From: Marinobacterium sp. LSUCC0821
GTDB lineage: Bacteria > Pseudomonadota > Gammaproteobacteria > Pseudomonadales > Balneatricaceae
Length of the DNA: 64,000 nt
Direction of reading: 5' to 3'
Assembly (NCBI RefSeq): GCF_012848475.1
Contig: NZ_CP051666.1
Location: 333,501 to 397,500, forward strand
Under the pieces are notes generated by a model. That model saw nothing but the letters and a program-made list of their open reading frames with translations. It did no database searches and was not told the DNA's origin. The position numbers and the translations under genes were made by a program. Shown here one piece after another: positions 12,033-21,620 of the stretch. How positions within the stretch are numbered: position 1 is the stretch's first letter; every line of letters starts with the position of its first letter.

Positions 12033-12640
12033 TGGAACAGCTCATTAGCCTTGCCGTTAAGGCGATCTTCGTTGAGAACATGGCGCTCGCATTCTTCTTG
12101 GGGATGTGTACGTTCCTTGCGATCTCTAAAAAGGTTCAGACAGCACTAGGTCTGGGTATCTCAGTTGTCGTGGTTCTCGCGATCACTACACCTGTAAACA
12201 ACCTTCTATACAACCACCTCCTTCGTGAAGGTGCGCTTGCATGGGCGGGTTACCCAGAAGTAGATCTTAGCTTCCTAGGTTACATCTCTTACATCGGCGT
12301 TATCGCTGCGATCGTACAGATCCTTGAGATGTTCCTAGATAAGTTCGTCCCATCGCTATACAACGCATTGGGTGTCTTCCTACCGCTGATCACAGTTAAC
12401 TGTGCAATCATGGGTGCTGCACTGTTCATGGTAGAGCGTGACTACACTTTCTCTGAAAGTGTCGTTTACGGTACCGGTGCAGGTGTAGGTTGGGCGCTAG
12501 CGATTACAGCACTTGCGGGTATCCGTGAGAAGCTGAAATACAGCGATGTACCGCCGGGTCTACGTGGTCTTGGTATTACCTTTATCACTGTAGGTCTGAT
12601 GTCACTAGGCTTCATGTCATTCTCTGGCGTGCAGCTCTAA
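12032..12640 (+). CDS. nqrE: Na+-NQR subunit E
   Basis: Six-helix membrane subunit homologous to NqrD in inverted topology. 202 residues. Family hallmarks are [17 protein letters not shown] near the N-terminus and [20 protein letters not shown] in the middle; Cys residues in these two segments correspond to the shared iron-sulfur ligands with NqrD. It overlaps nqrD by one base and ends 31 bases before nqrF. Confidence 0.97.
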   Translation: MEQLISLAVKAIFVENMALAFFLGMCTFLAISKKVQTALGLGISVVVVLAITTPVNNLLYNHLLREGALAWAGYPEVDLSFLGYISYIGVIAAIVQILEMFLDKFVPSLYNALGVFLPLITVNCAIMGAALFMVERDYTFSESVVYGTGAGVGWALAITALAGIREKLKYSDVPPGLRGLGITFITVGLMSLGFMSFSGVQL

Positions 12641-12671
12641 TCGGACTATCAGAAGAGGAACGGATTAAGCT

Positions 12672-13901
12672 ATGAATGCAGAAATCATCCTAGGCGTGGT
12701 GATGTTTACAGTAGTGGTACTAGCACTGGTTGCTATTATCCTTGCTGCCCGCGCTAAGCTGGTAAGTACCGGCGATGTAACAATTCAAATCAACGGTGAT
12801 CCTTCTAAAGCGATCACAGTACCTGCTGGCGGTAAGCTGCTGCAGACACTGGCTGATAAAGGTGTATTCCTTGCATCAGCTTGTGGTGGCGGTGGTACCT
12901 GTGCCCAGTGTAAGTGTCAGGTATTCGACGGTGGCGGCTCTATGCTTCCTACTGAAGAGTCTCACTTCAACATGCGTGAAGCGAAAGAGGGCTGGCGTCT
13001 AAGCTGTCAGGTAGCTGTTAAGCAGGATATGTCTATCCACGTAGAAGATGATGTCTTCGGCGTTAAGAAGTGGACCTGTACTGTAGACTCTAACCCTAAC
13101 GTAGCGACATTCATCAAAGAGCTGACGCTGCGTCTGCCTGAAGGTGAAAACGTAGACTTCCGTGCTGGTGGTTATGTTCAACTTGAGTGTCCACCACACG
13201 AAGTGAACTACAAAGACTTCGATATTCAGGAAGAGTACCACCCAGATTGGGACAAATTTAACATCTGGCGTTACGTATCTAAGGTTACTGAACCGACGAT
13301 TCGTGCCTACTCAATGGCTAACTACCCAGAAGAGAAGGGCGTGGTTAAGTTCAACATCCGTGTTGCTACACCACCTCCAGGTCGTGACGATCTCCCTCCA
13401 GGTATCATGTCATCATACGTGTTCAGCCTTAAACCAGGCGATAAGATCGATGTGTACGGTCCATTCGGTGAGTTCTTTGCTCGTGATACTGAAAACGAGA
13501 TGGTATTCATCGGTGGTGGTGCGGGTATGGCACCAATGCGCTCGCACATCTTCGATCAGCTTAAGCGTCTAAACTCTAAGCGTAAGATCTCGTTCTGGTA
13601 CGGTGCTCGTTCAGTACGTGAAGCCTTCTATAATGAAGAGTTTGACCAGCTACAGGCTGAAAATGAGAACTTCCAGTGGCACCTAGCACTGTCAGATCCA
13701 CTTCCAGAAGATAACTGGACGGGTCTAACAGGCTTCATCCACAACGTTCTTTATGAGAACTACCTACGTGACCACGAAGCGCCAGAAGATTGTGAGTACT
13801 ACATGTGTGGACCTCCAATGATGAACCAAGCAGTGATCAACATGCTGCTGGATCTCGGCGTTGAACGTGAAAACATCATGCTTGACGACTTTGGTGGTTA
13901 A
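12672..13901 (+). CDS. nqrF: Na+-NQR subunit F (NADH dehydrogenase, 2Fe-2S, FAD)
   Basis: Entry point for electrons: oxidises NADH and passes electrons from FAD through a 2Fe-2S centre. 409 residues: N-terminal membrane helix (about 4-26), a ferredoxin domain with cluster cysteines Cys71, Cys77, Cys80 and Cys112, an FAD-binding barrel (RAYSMANYP) and an NADH-binding domain ([22 protein letters not shown]). It ends in the usual MLDDFGG. apbE starts three bases after its stop. Confidence 0.98.
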   Translation: MNAEIILGVVMFTVVVLALVAIILAARAKLVSTGDVTIQINGDPSKAITVPAGGKLLQTLADKGVFLASACGGGGTCAQCKCQVFDGGGSMLPTEESHFNMREAKEGWRLSCQVAVKQDMSIHVEDDVFGVKKWTCTVDSNPNVATFIKELTLRLPEGENVDFRAGGYVQLECPPHEVNYKDFDIQEEYHPDWDKFNIWRYVSKVTEPTIRAYSMANYPEEKGVVKFNIRVATPPPGRDDLPPGIMSSYVFSLKPGDKIDVYGPFGEFFARDTENEMVFIGGGAGMAPMRSHIFDQLKRLNSKRKISFWYGARSVREAFYNEEFDQLQAENENFQWHLALSDPLPEDNWTGLTGFIHNVLYENYLRDHEAPEDCEYYMCGPPMMNQAVINMLLDLGVERENIMLDDFGG

Positions 13902-13904
13902 TCG

Positions 13905-14951
13905 ATGTTAAAAGGCTTACAGAGTCTTATTAAATGGCCGGTAGCATTGCTACTGGCCGTTTTTGTTCTAGCGGGCTGCCAACTGTTCGAACGTGACAAG
14001 GTTGTTGGCTTCGATGGACAAACCATGGGGACAACGTTCAGCGTCCGCTGGGTTGATACCAACGAAGATCGTATTCAGATGCTGCGTAACCAAGCTGGCA
14101 AAGTGCTGGCTACAGTAAATCAGCAGATGTCGACCTACATCTCTGACAGTGAACTCTCGCGTTTCAATAAACTTCCAGCAGGTGCTGAGATGGAAGTCTC
14201 GGCCGCTCTAGCAGAAGTTGTATCTGAAGCACTTTCGATCAGTGATCGCTCTGGTGGCGCCTTCGATGTGACAGTTGGACCGTTGGTCAATCTTTGGGGC
14301 TTTGGTCCTAATGGCCGTATTGAGAAAGCGCCAACTGATCAAGAGATTGCTCAGCTTCAAGAGCGTATTGGTTACCAAAAAGTCGAGGTTTTAAATAACC
14401 CCATTCGTCTGCGAAAATTAGGTCAGCAGTATGTTGATCTCTCTGCTATCGCTAAAGGCTACGGAGTAGATCAGCTAGCAGCAGTGATGGAGCAGAACGG
14501 TATCAATAACTACCTGGTTGAGATTGGCGGTGAGTTGCGGGCTAAGGGTGTTAAACCTGATCAGAGCCACTGGCGAATTGCGATTGAGTCTCCAGCTACA
14601 ATTGAGCGTAGTGTAGGCAAAATCATCAATGTGAAAGATACCGGTATCGCAACATCGGGTGATTACCGTAACTATTTTGAACAAGATGGTATTCGTTTCT
14701 CGCACACCATCGATCCATCGACGGGTAAACCGATTACTCATAAGTTGGCATCCGTAACTGTGTTACGTCCAACCTGTGCAGAGGCGGATGCTCTGGCGAC
14801 CACGTTGATGGTGTTGGGTGAAGATAAGGGTTATCAATTTGCTAAAGAGCAGGGTATCGCTGCTTACTTCCTGGTAAAGGCAGATGGCAAAGATAACTTT
14901 ATTGAGAAAGCGACCACTGAGTTTGAACAGTTCGTTCAGGCTGAGGAGTAG
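13905..14951 (+). CDS. apbE: FAD:protein FMN transferase ApbE
   Basis: Exported flavin transferase that attaches FMN from FAD to the Thr of SGAT motifs in NqrB and NqrC. 348 residues with a lipoprotein signal (VLAGC, Cys25). Family motifs present: GTTFSVRW, SDSELSRFN, GPLVNLWGFGP, DLSAIAKGYGVD, VEIGGELRAKG and HTIDPSTGKP with the Mg2+-binding residues. The position between nqrF and nqrM is the classic arrangement and gives it clear substrates. Confidence 0.96.
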   Translation: MLKGLQSLIKWPVALLLAVFVLAGCQLFERDKVVGFDGQTMGTTFSVRWVDTNEDRIQMLRNQAGKVLATVNQQMSTYISDSELSRFNKLPAGAEMEVSAALAEVVSEALSISDRSGGAFDVTVGPLVNLWGFGPNGRIEKAPTDQEIAQLQERIGYQKVEVLNNPIRLRKLGQQYVDLSAIAKGYGVDQLAAVMEQNGINNYLVEIGGELRAKGVKPDQSHWRIAIESPATIERSVGKIINVKDTGIATSGDYRNYFEQDGIRFSHTIDPSTGKPITHKLASVTVLRPTCAEADALATTLMVLGEDKGYQFAKEQGIAAYFLVKADGKDNFIEKATTEFEQFVQAEE

Positions 14952-14954
14952 ATA

Positions 14955-15185
14955 ATGGAAATTATGTTTTTTACCTTTGCGGCACTTATGATCGTTGTTA
15001 TCGCGATGTCGGTAGGGGTTTTGTTGGGGCGTAAGCCAATAAAAGGCTCATGTGGCGGCATGACAGCACTGGGAATGGACACTGTCTGTGATATCTGTGG
15101 CGGTAACCCAAACGAGTGTGAAAATGAGCAGGATGGCGCTCAGAAAAAAGATAAACAGGATGATCTCTCTTACGAAGTGAAGTAG
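14955..15185 (+). CDS. nqrM: Na+-NQR maturation protein NqrM (DUF539)
   Basis: Small single-pass membrane protein needed for assembly of Na+-NQR, probably by supplying iron to the NqrDE site. 76 residues, helix about 4-24, then the cysteine-rich tail SCGGMTALGM and VCDICGG with Cys33, Cys45, Cys48 and Cys55. Cys33 is at the position known to matter in the Vibrio protein. Three bases separate it from apbE. Confidence 0.95.
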   Translation: MEIMFFTFAALMIVVIAMSVGVLLGRKPIKGSCGGMTALGMDTVCDICGGNPNECENEQDGAQKKDKQDDLSYEVK

Positions 15186-15224
15186 AGAATTAATCCGAAC
15201 AGCTAGGAAGTTAAGGGGAAAGTA

Positions 15225-16625
15225 ATGGCAGTATTTGACTACGACGTGGTTGTTATCGGGTCAGGGCCAGCAGGCGAGGGTGCCGCAATGAACGCGGCTA
15301 AACGTGGTAAGCGTGTTGCTATCATTGAAGAGCAGCCCACTGTAGGTGGTAACTGTACGCACAAAGGTACAATTCCATCGAAAGCACTGCGTCACTCGGT
15401 GAAACAGATCATCGAATTCAATACCAACCCTATGTTCCGTGACATCGGTGAACCGCGTTGGTTCTCTTTCCCTAAAGTTCTAAGTCGTGCTGAGAAAGTT
15501 ATCTCTAATCAGGTCATGCTGCGTACTAACTTTTATGCGCGTAACCGTGTCGATATCTTCTTTGGACAGGCACAATTCCTAAGCAAGAATGAAGTATCTG
15601 TTAGCGGTAGCAAGGGTGGTGCAGAGACACTGCGTGCTAAGAATATTGTTATCGCGACAGGTTCTAGCCCTTACAATCCACCTGACGTTGATTTCAACCA
15701 CCCACGTATTTACAACTCAGATACCATCCTTAAGTTGTCACATACGCCACGCACCCTTGTTATCTACGGTGCAGGTGTAATCGGTTGTGAATATGCATCG
15801 ATCTTCTCGGGTCTAGGTGTAAAGGTTGATCTTATCGATAACCGTGATCGTCTCCTCTCATTCCTTGATGGCGAGATCTCAGATGCATTGAGCTACCACC
15901 TGCGAAACAACGGCGTGATGATTCGTCATAACGAAGAGTACGAATCGATCGAAGGTACTGAGAACGGTGTCGTTGTGAAACTTAAATCGGGTAAGGTGCT
16001 ACGTACAGATGCCTTCCTATGGTCAAACGGCCGTACCGGTAATACCGCTGGTTTAGGTCTGGATAAGATTGGTCTGCAGGCAAATGGTCGTGGGCAGCTT
16101 CAGGTTGATGGCCACTATCGCACCAAAGTAGATGGTATCTACGCAGTAGGTGACGTCATCGGCTGGCCAAGCCTTGCATCTGCAGCACTGGATCAGGGCC
16201 GTGCAGCCTCTGAAGATATGCTCCAGGCAGAAGACTTCCACTTTGTTAGTGAAGTACCAAACGGCATCTACACTATCCCAGAGATTAGCTCGGTGGGTAA
16301 AACAGAAGAGGAACTCACGCGAGACTCTATCCCTTATGAGGTAGGTCAGGCCTTCTTTAAAGATACGGCGCGCGCTCAGATCTCAGGGGAGCCGGTTGGC
16401 ATGCTTAAGATCCTTTTCCACATGGAGACTTTAGAGATTCTAGGTATTCACTGTTTCGGTGACCAGGCTTCGGAGATCATTCACATCGGTCAGGCGATCA
16501 TGGCACAAGAGGGTGCAGCGAATACTGTGAAGTACTTTGTTAATACCACCTTCAACTACCCAACCATGGCAGAAGCTTACCGTGTTGCTGCACTTGCGGG
16601 TCTTAACCGCTTAGAGCACCGCTAA
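15225..16625 (+). CDS. sthA: Soluble pyridine nucleotide transhydrogenase
   Basis: FAD flavoprotein that transfers hydride between NADPH and NAD+, balancing the two pools. 466 residues: Rossmann motif [20 protein letters not shown], then [17 protein letters not shown], where the usual redox CxxxxC pair has only Cys44 with Thr49 in the second position, as in SthA rather than lipoamide dehydrogenase. NAD-binding motif [15 protein letters not shown] and the dimerisation domain are present. Follows nqrM by 39 bases and ends in a terminator, so it may be the last gene of the nqr transcript. Confidence 0.95.
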   Translation: MAVFDYDVVVIGSGPAGEGAAMNAAKRGKRVAIIEEQPTVGGNCTHKGTIPSKALRHSVKQIIEFNTNPMFRDIGEPRWFSFPKVLSRAEKVISNQVMLRTNFYARNRVDIFFGQAQFLSKNEVSVSGSKGGAETLRAKNIVIATGSSPYNPPDVDFNHPRIYNSDTILKLSHTPRTLVIYGAGVIGCEYASIFSGLGVKVDLIDNRDRLLSFLDGEISDALSYHLRNNGVMIRHNEEYESIEGTENGVVVKLKSGKVLRTDAFLWSNGRTGNTAGLGLDKIGLQANGRGQLQVDGHYRTKVDGIYAVGDVIGWPSLASAALDQGRAASEDMLQAEDFHFVSEVPNGIYTIPEISSVGKTEEELTRDSIPYEVGQAFFKDTARAQISGEPVGMLKILFHMETLEILGIHCFGDQASEIIHIGQAIMAQEGAANTVKYFVNTTFNYPTMAEAYRVAALAGLNRLEHR

Positions 16626-16640
16626 GTTCACTATCAACAG

Positions 16641-16669
16641 AAAGGGCAGCTGATTAGCTGCCTTTTTTC
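16641..16669 (+). terminator. Rho-independent terminator after sthA
   Basis: GGCAGCT-GATT-AGCTGCC stem and loop followed by six T. It lies 16-44 bases after the sthA stop and closes the nqr-sthA block. Confidence 0.9.
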
Positions 16670-16733
16670 TATCTATAACCTTATAACCAAATTCGCTACA
16701 ATGGTTCATCAATTCACCTGACGGGTTTGTACT

Positions 16734-17696
16734 GTGAGCGAGCTGACACCACTGCATGAGTTAAGGTCTAAAATCGAAGAGATCATCGTTGGTCAGGAGT
16801 CTGTCATCGATCGACTTCTTATTGCATTGCTCAGTGGCGGGCATCTGCTGCTGGAAGGCCCACCGGGTCTTGCTAAAACGACCCTGGTGCATGCGCTTGC
16901 AGCTGGAATGAGTGCGAGTTTTCAGCGTGTTCAATTTACCCCGGATCTGATGCCGGCTGATTTGACCGGTAGTGAAGTATTTGATGCTCCTACTGGCAGT
17001 TTTCGTTTTATCAAAGGGCCTCTGTTCCATGAGGTGTTGCTGGCTGATGAGATCAACCGCGCACCCCCTAAGGTGCAATCCGCGCTGTTGGAAGCCATGG
17101 CCGAACATCAAATCACTGTGGCAGGCAAAACCTATCCATTGCCTCCCGTTTTTATGGTGCTGGCGACTCAAAACCCGCTAGAACAGTCTGGAACTTACCC
17201 CCTACCTGAAGCCCAGCTGGATCGTTTTCTCTTTAAGATCCTATTGGACTATCCGAGCATCGAGGAGGAGATCGAGATCACGCGTCGCGCGCGTGCCGCA
17301 CAAGAGGGACATGTCGAGGCTAATATGCAGGCTTTGCTAACACCGACTGAGCTTCTGGCCTTAAGAGCGAGGTTAAACACTGTCTTTATTGAGGAGCGGG
17401 TCGAGCGTTTTGCGATTGAGCTGGTCTCTGCCACGCGGCGTTTAGATCAACACCTTCCAGAATGGGGCGCTTATGTCAAAGCAGGTGCATCACCCCGAGC
17501 GTCAATCGCTCTGCTTCAGGCCGCCTCAGCAAGAGCCTTATTGAATCAGCGCGACTACGTAATTCCCGAGGATATTCATGCGCTAGCCGTTGATGTGCTT
17601 CGCCATCGTCTGGTACTCAGCTTCTCGGCTAAAGCGGACGGGGTCACAGAGGAGGCTGTCATTCATCGCATATTAGACACGCTTCCAGCGGTATGA
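16734..17696 (+). CDS. MoxR-type AAA+ ATPase
   Basis: MoxR-subfamily AAA+ chaperone, generally thought to act on VWA-domain partners encoded beside it. 320 residues. Walker A GPPGLAKTT (about 42-50), Walker B LLADEINRAPPKVQ, sensor ATQNPLEQSGTYPLPEAQLDRF, and a C-terminal helical lid. GTG start at 16734, ten bases after a weak purine-rich stretch. It heads a seven-gene overlapping operon (MoxR, DUF58, DUF4381, two VWA, TPR, BatD) of the Bacteroides aerotolerance (Bat) type. A TACAAT at 16697-16702 may be its -10 box. Confidence 0.93.
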   Translation: MSELTPLHELRSKIEEIIVGQESVIDRLLIALLSGGHLLLEGPPGLAKTTLVHALAAGMSASFQRVQFTPDLMPADLTGSEVFDAPTGSFRFIKGPLFHEVLLADEINRAPPKVQSALLEAMAEHQITVAGKTYPLPPVFMVLATQNPLEQSGTYPLPEAQLDRFLFKILLDYPSIEEEIEITRRARAAQEGHVEANMQALLTPTELLALRARLNTVFIEERVERFAIELVSATRRLDQHLPEWGAYVKAGASPRASIALLQAASARALLNQRDYVIPEDIHALAVDVLRHRLVLSFSAKADGVTEEAVIHRILDTLPAV

Positions 17697-17706
17697 CCAG
17701 ACTCTT

Positions 17707-18609
17707 GTGAACAGGTTAGTGGACCAGCCACTGCTGGATAGTGACGAGATTGCGCAACTGATTGCTGGCGGTGCTGCATTGGCCTCCCAATCACCGGTTC
17801 AGATCAATCAACGTTTGAACACGGGGTCTAGTCAATCGGGTTTAATCGGCTGTGGTACAGAATTTGATGACCTGCGTCTTTTTCAGTTTGGAGACGACCT
17901 GCGTCAAATCGATTGGCGTGCCACTGCGCGATCACAAGAGCGGCTGGTTAGAACCTACCGCAGTGAGTTTCAGCAACCCTTTCAGTTGGTCGTGGATCGT
18001 AACTCAACCATGCGTTTTGGCACAAAGAGGCGTCTTAAGGTCACCCAAGCGGCTCGATTGTCACTCTGGTTTTTAGGCATCTACCATCAACAAAATTATG
18101 CATTGGGTGCGCTCTTGTTAGAGCAGGAGTCTAAGATATTTGATTGCAGGGTCGGGGGCGAATGGCTCAATTTTCTCTGTGAAGCCTTGGTATCCCCCGC
18201 ACCTCCAACGCAGAATCCACCGATCAACTGGCAGGCTGTATTAACTCAACTGCTCTCTGAGACCCCCCTAGGCGCTAGGGTTATATTGATTTCGGACTTC
18301 AGTTCGCTGACCTCAGCAGATCGAGCTCTCATCACTGAACTAGCAGAACGGACATCATTGAGCGCACTCTGCATTAGCGACCCAATGGAGCGAGACCCAC
18401 AGCCGCTCTTAGCGAGTGATTTGATCTGGGGCCGAACCAGGTTCTTTGTCGACGGACAGGAGTCGGTTTCGCGTATTAAACAAGCCTACTCGAATCGACG
18501 CTCCGCGATTAAAGAGCTCATGTCACAATCTGGCACTCCTCTGTTTGAGATCTGTAGTTCGCTCGATCAGTTTGCCCTTAGCCTGTTGGGGGGTGATGAT
18601 CATGAATGA
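17707..18609 (+). CDS. DUF58 domain protein
   Basis: 300 residues, cytoplasmic. The DUF58 signature is FDDLRLFQFGDDLRQIDWRA followed by TARSQERLVRTYR (about 56-85), then a degenerate VWA-like fold with LVVDRNSTMRFGTKR. Members nearly always accompany MoxR ATPases; the biochemical role is unknown. GTG start ten bases after moxR; no better in-frame ATG. Its end overlaps the next gene by 8 bases. Confidence 0.9.
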   Translation: MNRLVDQPLLDSDEIAQLIAGGAALASQSPVQINQRLNTGSSQSGLIGCGTEFDDLRLFQFGDDLRQIDWRATARSQERLVRTYRSEFQQPFQLVVDRNSTMRFGTKRRLKVTQAARLSLWFLGIYHQQNYALGALLLEQESKIFDCRVGGEWLNFLCEALVSPAPPTQNPPINWQAVLTQLLSETPLGARVILISDFSSLTSADRALITELAERTSLSALCISDPMERDPQPLLASDLIWGRTRFFVDGQESVSRIKQAYSNRRSAIKELMSQSGTPLFEICSSLDQFALSLLGGDDHE

Positions 18610-18928
18610 TGCACCCTTAAGACTGTTTGATATTTTGCCCATGGTTGACCACTCATCCCATGCTGCGCTAATGCTTATAGTCGCTCTAACACTCCTGTTC
18701 ACCCTCTCTATTGCGCTTTGGTACCGCTACTTCACTCCGCTTGCGAAGTTGCAACGTGCACTCTTAAACCACTCGATCACGCCGCGACAGGGCTGTCATC
18801 AGTTAGCTGGCATGATGACCATAAATAGTGCCATGGTGCAGGAGATTAACAGGTTGCGGTTTCAAGCTGCTGAACCGACGCTTGTCGAGGTTCAGCGTTT
18901 CATCAAGAGGGCGCGAAATGTTCTCTGA
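18602..18928 (+). CDS. DUF4381-type small membrane protein
   Basis: About 108 residues, one membrane segment (about 22-43) and a basic cytoplasmic tail ending RFIKRARNVL. Start taken at ATG 18602, with a run of G at 18588-18593 spaced 8 bases upstream; ATG 18596 is too close to that run. The assignment rests on size, topology and position between DUF58 and VWA genes, where DUF4381 proteins occur. Overlaps both neighbours. Confidence 0.7.
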   Translation: MNDAPLRLFDILPMVDHSSHAALMLIVALTLLFTLSIALWYRYFTPLAKLQRALLNHSITPRQGCHQLAGMMTINSAMVQEINRLRFQAAEPTLVEVQRFIKRARNVL

Positions 18929-19910
18929 TTGGGATATCTTACAACCCCTATGGTTGTTGCTAACGCCTTTGATACTGCTGCTCTTTGGACGTCGCATAAG
19001 GACTGATGCACCTTGGCCAAACCTCATGCACAGGGAGCGAATTCGTTACCCTCTGTATGGTGAACTTGCCCATGAACAGCCCGAGGTTGCCAATGTCCAG
19101 CCTCATCGTGAAGGGCTGCTACTCTTTTCATTGACCCTATTCACTCTGGCGTTGGCTCAACCCGTTATCTTTCGTGACAGCATTGAGTTACCGGATCAGC
19201 AAGACCCTGTAGATCTAGTGCTTTTGGTGGACACCAACATCACCATGGTGCTTAAAGACTATTTTGACGGCGAACAGTCCATTGAGAGAATGAGCCTCAC
19301 CAAAGAGCTCTTGTCAGAGTTTGTTGAAGGTTTTCAGGGTAATCGCATCGGTCTGAGTATTATGGGTAACCCCCCCTTTCATTGGTTGCCCTTTACCGAT
19401 GATCGAGAGGCTGTGAGGCATGCCATCTCTCGTATTAGGTTGACCTTGGGCGGGCGCTTAAGTGACATGTCTGCGTCACTTAAGTTAGTCAGTGACCATT
19501 ATTCAACGGATCTCAATCCTGTTGTCGTGATGGTGACCGATAGCAGTATGCAATTGGGTCAAACCTCGCCACAAACCGCTGCCAAAAGCCTAGCGGATGC
19601 CGGTTTTACACTCTATGTCATTGCAATAGGATCCACAGAACTCTCTCAAGAGCAGAGGGCGCGTGCTGGATTTGTCTATGATCCCGTGGACCTCAGCCTC
19701 TTGGATGAAGTGGCTAAGGCCGGCGCTGGCAAACTGTTTCACGCCTTAACCCGAGATACATTTGAAGAGGCTTTGCAAACCATCTCATCGGAGCAGAGGC
19801 GTGACAAAAGGTCTATTCAAAGGCTGTCTCTAGTGGAGCCGCTCTATCCTTGGTTGATTCTGATTGGACTCGCACTGCTGATACTCGCTTTTACTAGGAG
19901 AGGCGGCTAA
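18918..19910 (+). CDS. BatA/BatB-like VWA membrane protein with degenerate MIDAS
   Basis: 330 residues from ATG 18918, overlapping the previous gene by 11 bases. Membrane segment near the N-terminus (about 10-24) and one at about 66-84, then a von Willebrand A domain (about 97-290), then a C-terminal helix. The metal-ion site normally reads DxSxS, but here VLLVDTNITMVL gives D-T-N-I-T, lacking the first Ser and with Thr for the second. The fold may be kept without normal metal binding. The next gene supplies a canonical copy, so the two may form a heteromeric target for the MoxR ATPase. Confidence 0.85.
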   Translation: MFSDWDILQPLWLLLTPLILLLFGRRIRTDAPWPNLMHRERIRYPLYGELAHEQPEVANVQPHREGLLLFSLTLFTLALAQPVIFRDSIELPDQQDPVDLVLLVDTNITMVLKDYFDGEQSIERMSLTKELLSEFVEGFQGNRIGLSIMGNPPFHWLPFTDDREAVRHAISRIRLTLGGRLSDMSASLKLVSDHYSTDLNPVVVMVTDSSMQLGQTSPQTAAKSLADAGFTLYVIAIGSTELSQEQRARAGFVYDPVDLSLLDEVAKAGAGKLFHALTRDTFEEALQTISSEQRRDKRSIQRLSLVEPLYPWLILIGLALLILAFTRRGG

Positions 19911-20896
19911 TGGTTTATTGGCGCGAACCCCTTCTGTTATGGCTGATGATGTTACCCTTGGCGATTCACTTTGTTTCTGCTTTTAGCGAGAAAAAACGAC
20001 TGGCTCAGATGGTCGATGCTGAACTACTCCCTTGGGTTAGGCCACCCCGTCGCTCTGGACATGAACGCTTAAACTCTCTGCTAGTCTCAGCGGTTTGGAC
20101 TCTCTTGATCCTTGCTTTAGCGGGGCCAAGAACACCCCAATTTATCCCACAGGATCTCACAACAGCGCAGGATCGTGTCATTATCCTGCTCGACTACTCA
20201 GACTCCATGCGGGCGAAAGATGCGGCAGGGGCAAGAGGGGTGGTGCCTCGAATAACCGCGGCTACCCAGTTGGTTAACTCCTGGTTGGATCCTGATGCAC
20301 GGAAGGTTGAAACGGGTCTGTTGGTCTTTTCAGGCAGAGCTCACTGGTTATTAAAGCCGACCTTAGATAGCCATCTCATCCAACATTTCCTCGCCCAAGG
20401 TGATGAACTCAGGCTTCCGACCCTCGGGAGTAACCTTGTTGATGCACTGAATCTCATTCAATCCCTACCTAGAGAGGCTGATACAAAGACGCACATAGTG
20501 CTGTTAACGGATGGTGAGGTTGCGCAGAATAACAGAGAGAGCCTAGAGTCCTCTCTATTTGCACTGCAAGCCTCTATGCCGATGAGCCTGAATCTCATAG
20601 GCTTGGGCAGTGCAGAGCCTATTCAAGTTCCCGGTCACCCCAGTGTAAACACCCAAATGAACAGCAGGCTGCTTAAGTCGCTGGCGTCATTGCATCCAGA
20701 TTTTAGTTACACAAGGCCGGAATCCTTGTTTGGCCAGCCATTGGTGGAGTGGCTTAATATTGAGTCAAAGCCTATTGCTCCAGAGAATGCTGCCCGAGTC
20801 GTCTGGTATGAGTGGTTTGCGATACCGCTTTTGATAGCGCTATTTCTCACGCTGGTTGTGATTCATCCTTCAACATGGAGGCGGTCGCATGTTTAG
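19910..20896 (+). CDS. BatA-like VWA membrane protein (canonical MIDAS)
   Basis: 328 residues. Two N-terminal hydrophobic segments (about 8-24 and 56-73) and one near the C-terminus (about 301-320) flank a periplasmic or cytoplasmic VWA domain (about 88-290). The metal site is intact: IILLDYSDSMRAKD with D-x-S-x-S, and downstream LLTDGEV. First base shared with the previous stop; last 8 bases overlap the TPR gene. Known relatives are the Bat aerotolerance proteins, but a role in oxygen tolerance is not shown here. Confidence 0.87.
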   Translation: MVYWREPLLLWLMMLPLAIHFVSAFSEKKRLAQMVDAELLPWVRPPRRSGHERLNSLLVSAVWTLLILALAGPRTPQFIPQDLTTAQDRVIILLDYSDSMRAKDAAGARGVVPRITAATQLVNSWLDPDARKVETGLLVFSGRAHWLLKPTLDSHLIQHFLAQGDELRLPTLGSNLVDALNLIQSLPREADTKTHIVLLTDGEVAQNNRESLESSLFALQASMPMSLNLIGLGSAEPIQVPGHPSVNTQMNSRLLKSLASLHPDFSYTRPESLFGQPLVEWLNIESKPIAPENAARVVWYEWFAIPLLIALFLTLVVIHPSTWRRSHV

Positions 20897-21620
20897 CCTC
20901 AAGCGAACGGCGCTGCTCGGTTATAGCCTCTTGTTGTTTTCAGCTGTACTGACGTATTGGGTGATTCCCCAAACAGTTGCTCCTTCGAAATATGCATCAC
21001 AATTTCAGCAAGCTGAAGCCTGTTATCGTCAGCAAGATTGGGAGTGTGCTCAGCTCAATTTTGCGGCGGCTGTCTGGAGCTCTGAATCTGATATTGATCG
21101 GGCAATTGCTCTTTTTAACTTGGCGAATACCCACTTCTTTCGCGGCGAGTACACGCAAGCGAGATTGCTCTACCAAGAGGCTCAAGCCTATGGTGTTGAT
21201 GCACAAAAAATAGCGGTGAATCTCTCCTTCGCTCGTTCACTTGAAGCCTCAATGAAGCAGTTGTTGGTTGATATGCAAAAGAGTGCCGATAAAGCCGATT
21301 GGCACAACGCTTCAGGTAACCTCCCTGTTGACCTTCTGGATCAAGTCGCTGACTCTGTCTATCTGGGTGTAGGTCAGGTGCTTCCTGAAAATAGGCTTAG
21401 GCTATCTGCCGATCAGATTAAACCGCTGCTCATGGCCTCCATCGATCAGCATCTAGCTAGACAGGGCGAACTGGCCTATCAGCCTCGTTGGGTTAAAACG
21501 GATTCGACCGCTCCGAGAACCACCGCTTCGTTAATGAGCCGTGTGATGCGTCTTGAGTTGGAGCTACCCAATACAATCGATCCCAACCCTGTCACCCTAG
21601 AGGGGGTGCAGCCATGGTAA
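20889..21620 (+). CDS. BatC-like TPR protein, membrane anchored
   Basis: 243 residues. N-terminal signal or anchor (about 8-26) followed by tetratricopeptide-like helices: QAEACYRQQDWECAQLNF and ALFNLANTHFFRGEYTQARL (about 42-110). The rest is not recognisable. In Bat operons a TPR protein lies between the VWA genes and BatD, which is the position here. It is normally fused to, or follows, a VWA protein. Overlaps its neighbours by 8 and 7 bases. Confidence 0.78.
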   Translation: MFSLKRTALLGYSLLLFSAVLTYWVIPQTVAPSKYASQFQQAEACYRQQDWECAQLNFAAAVWSSESDIDRAIALFNLANTHFFRGEYTQARLLYQEAQAYGVDAQKIAVNLSFARSLEASMKQLLVDMQKSADKADWHNASGNLPVDLLDQVADSVYLGVGQVLPENRLRLSADQIKPLLMASIDQHLARQGELAYQPRWVKTDSTAPRTTASLMSRVMRLELELPNTIDPNPVTLEGVQPW

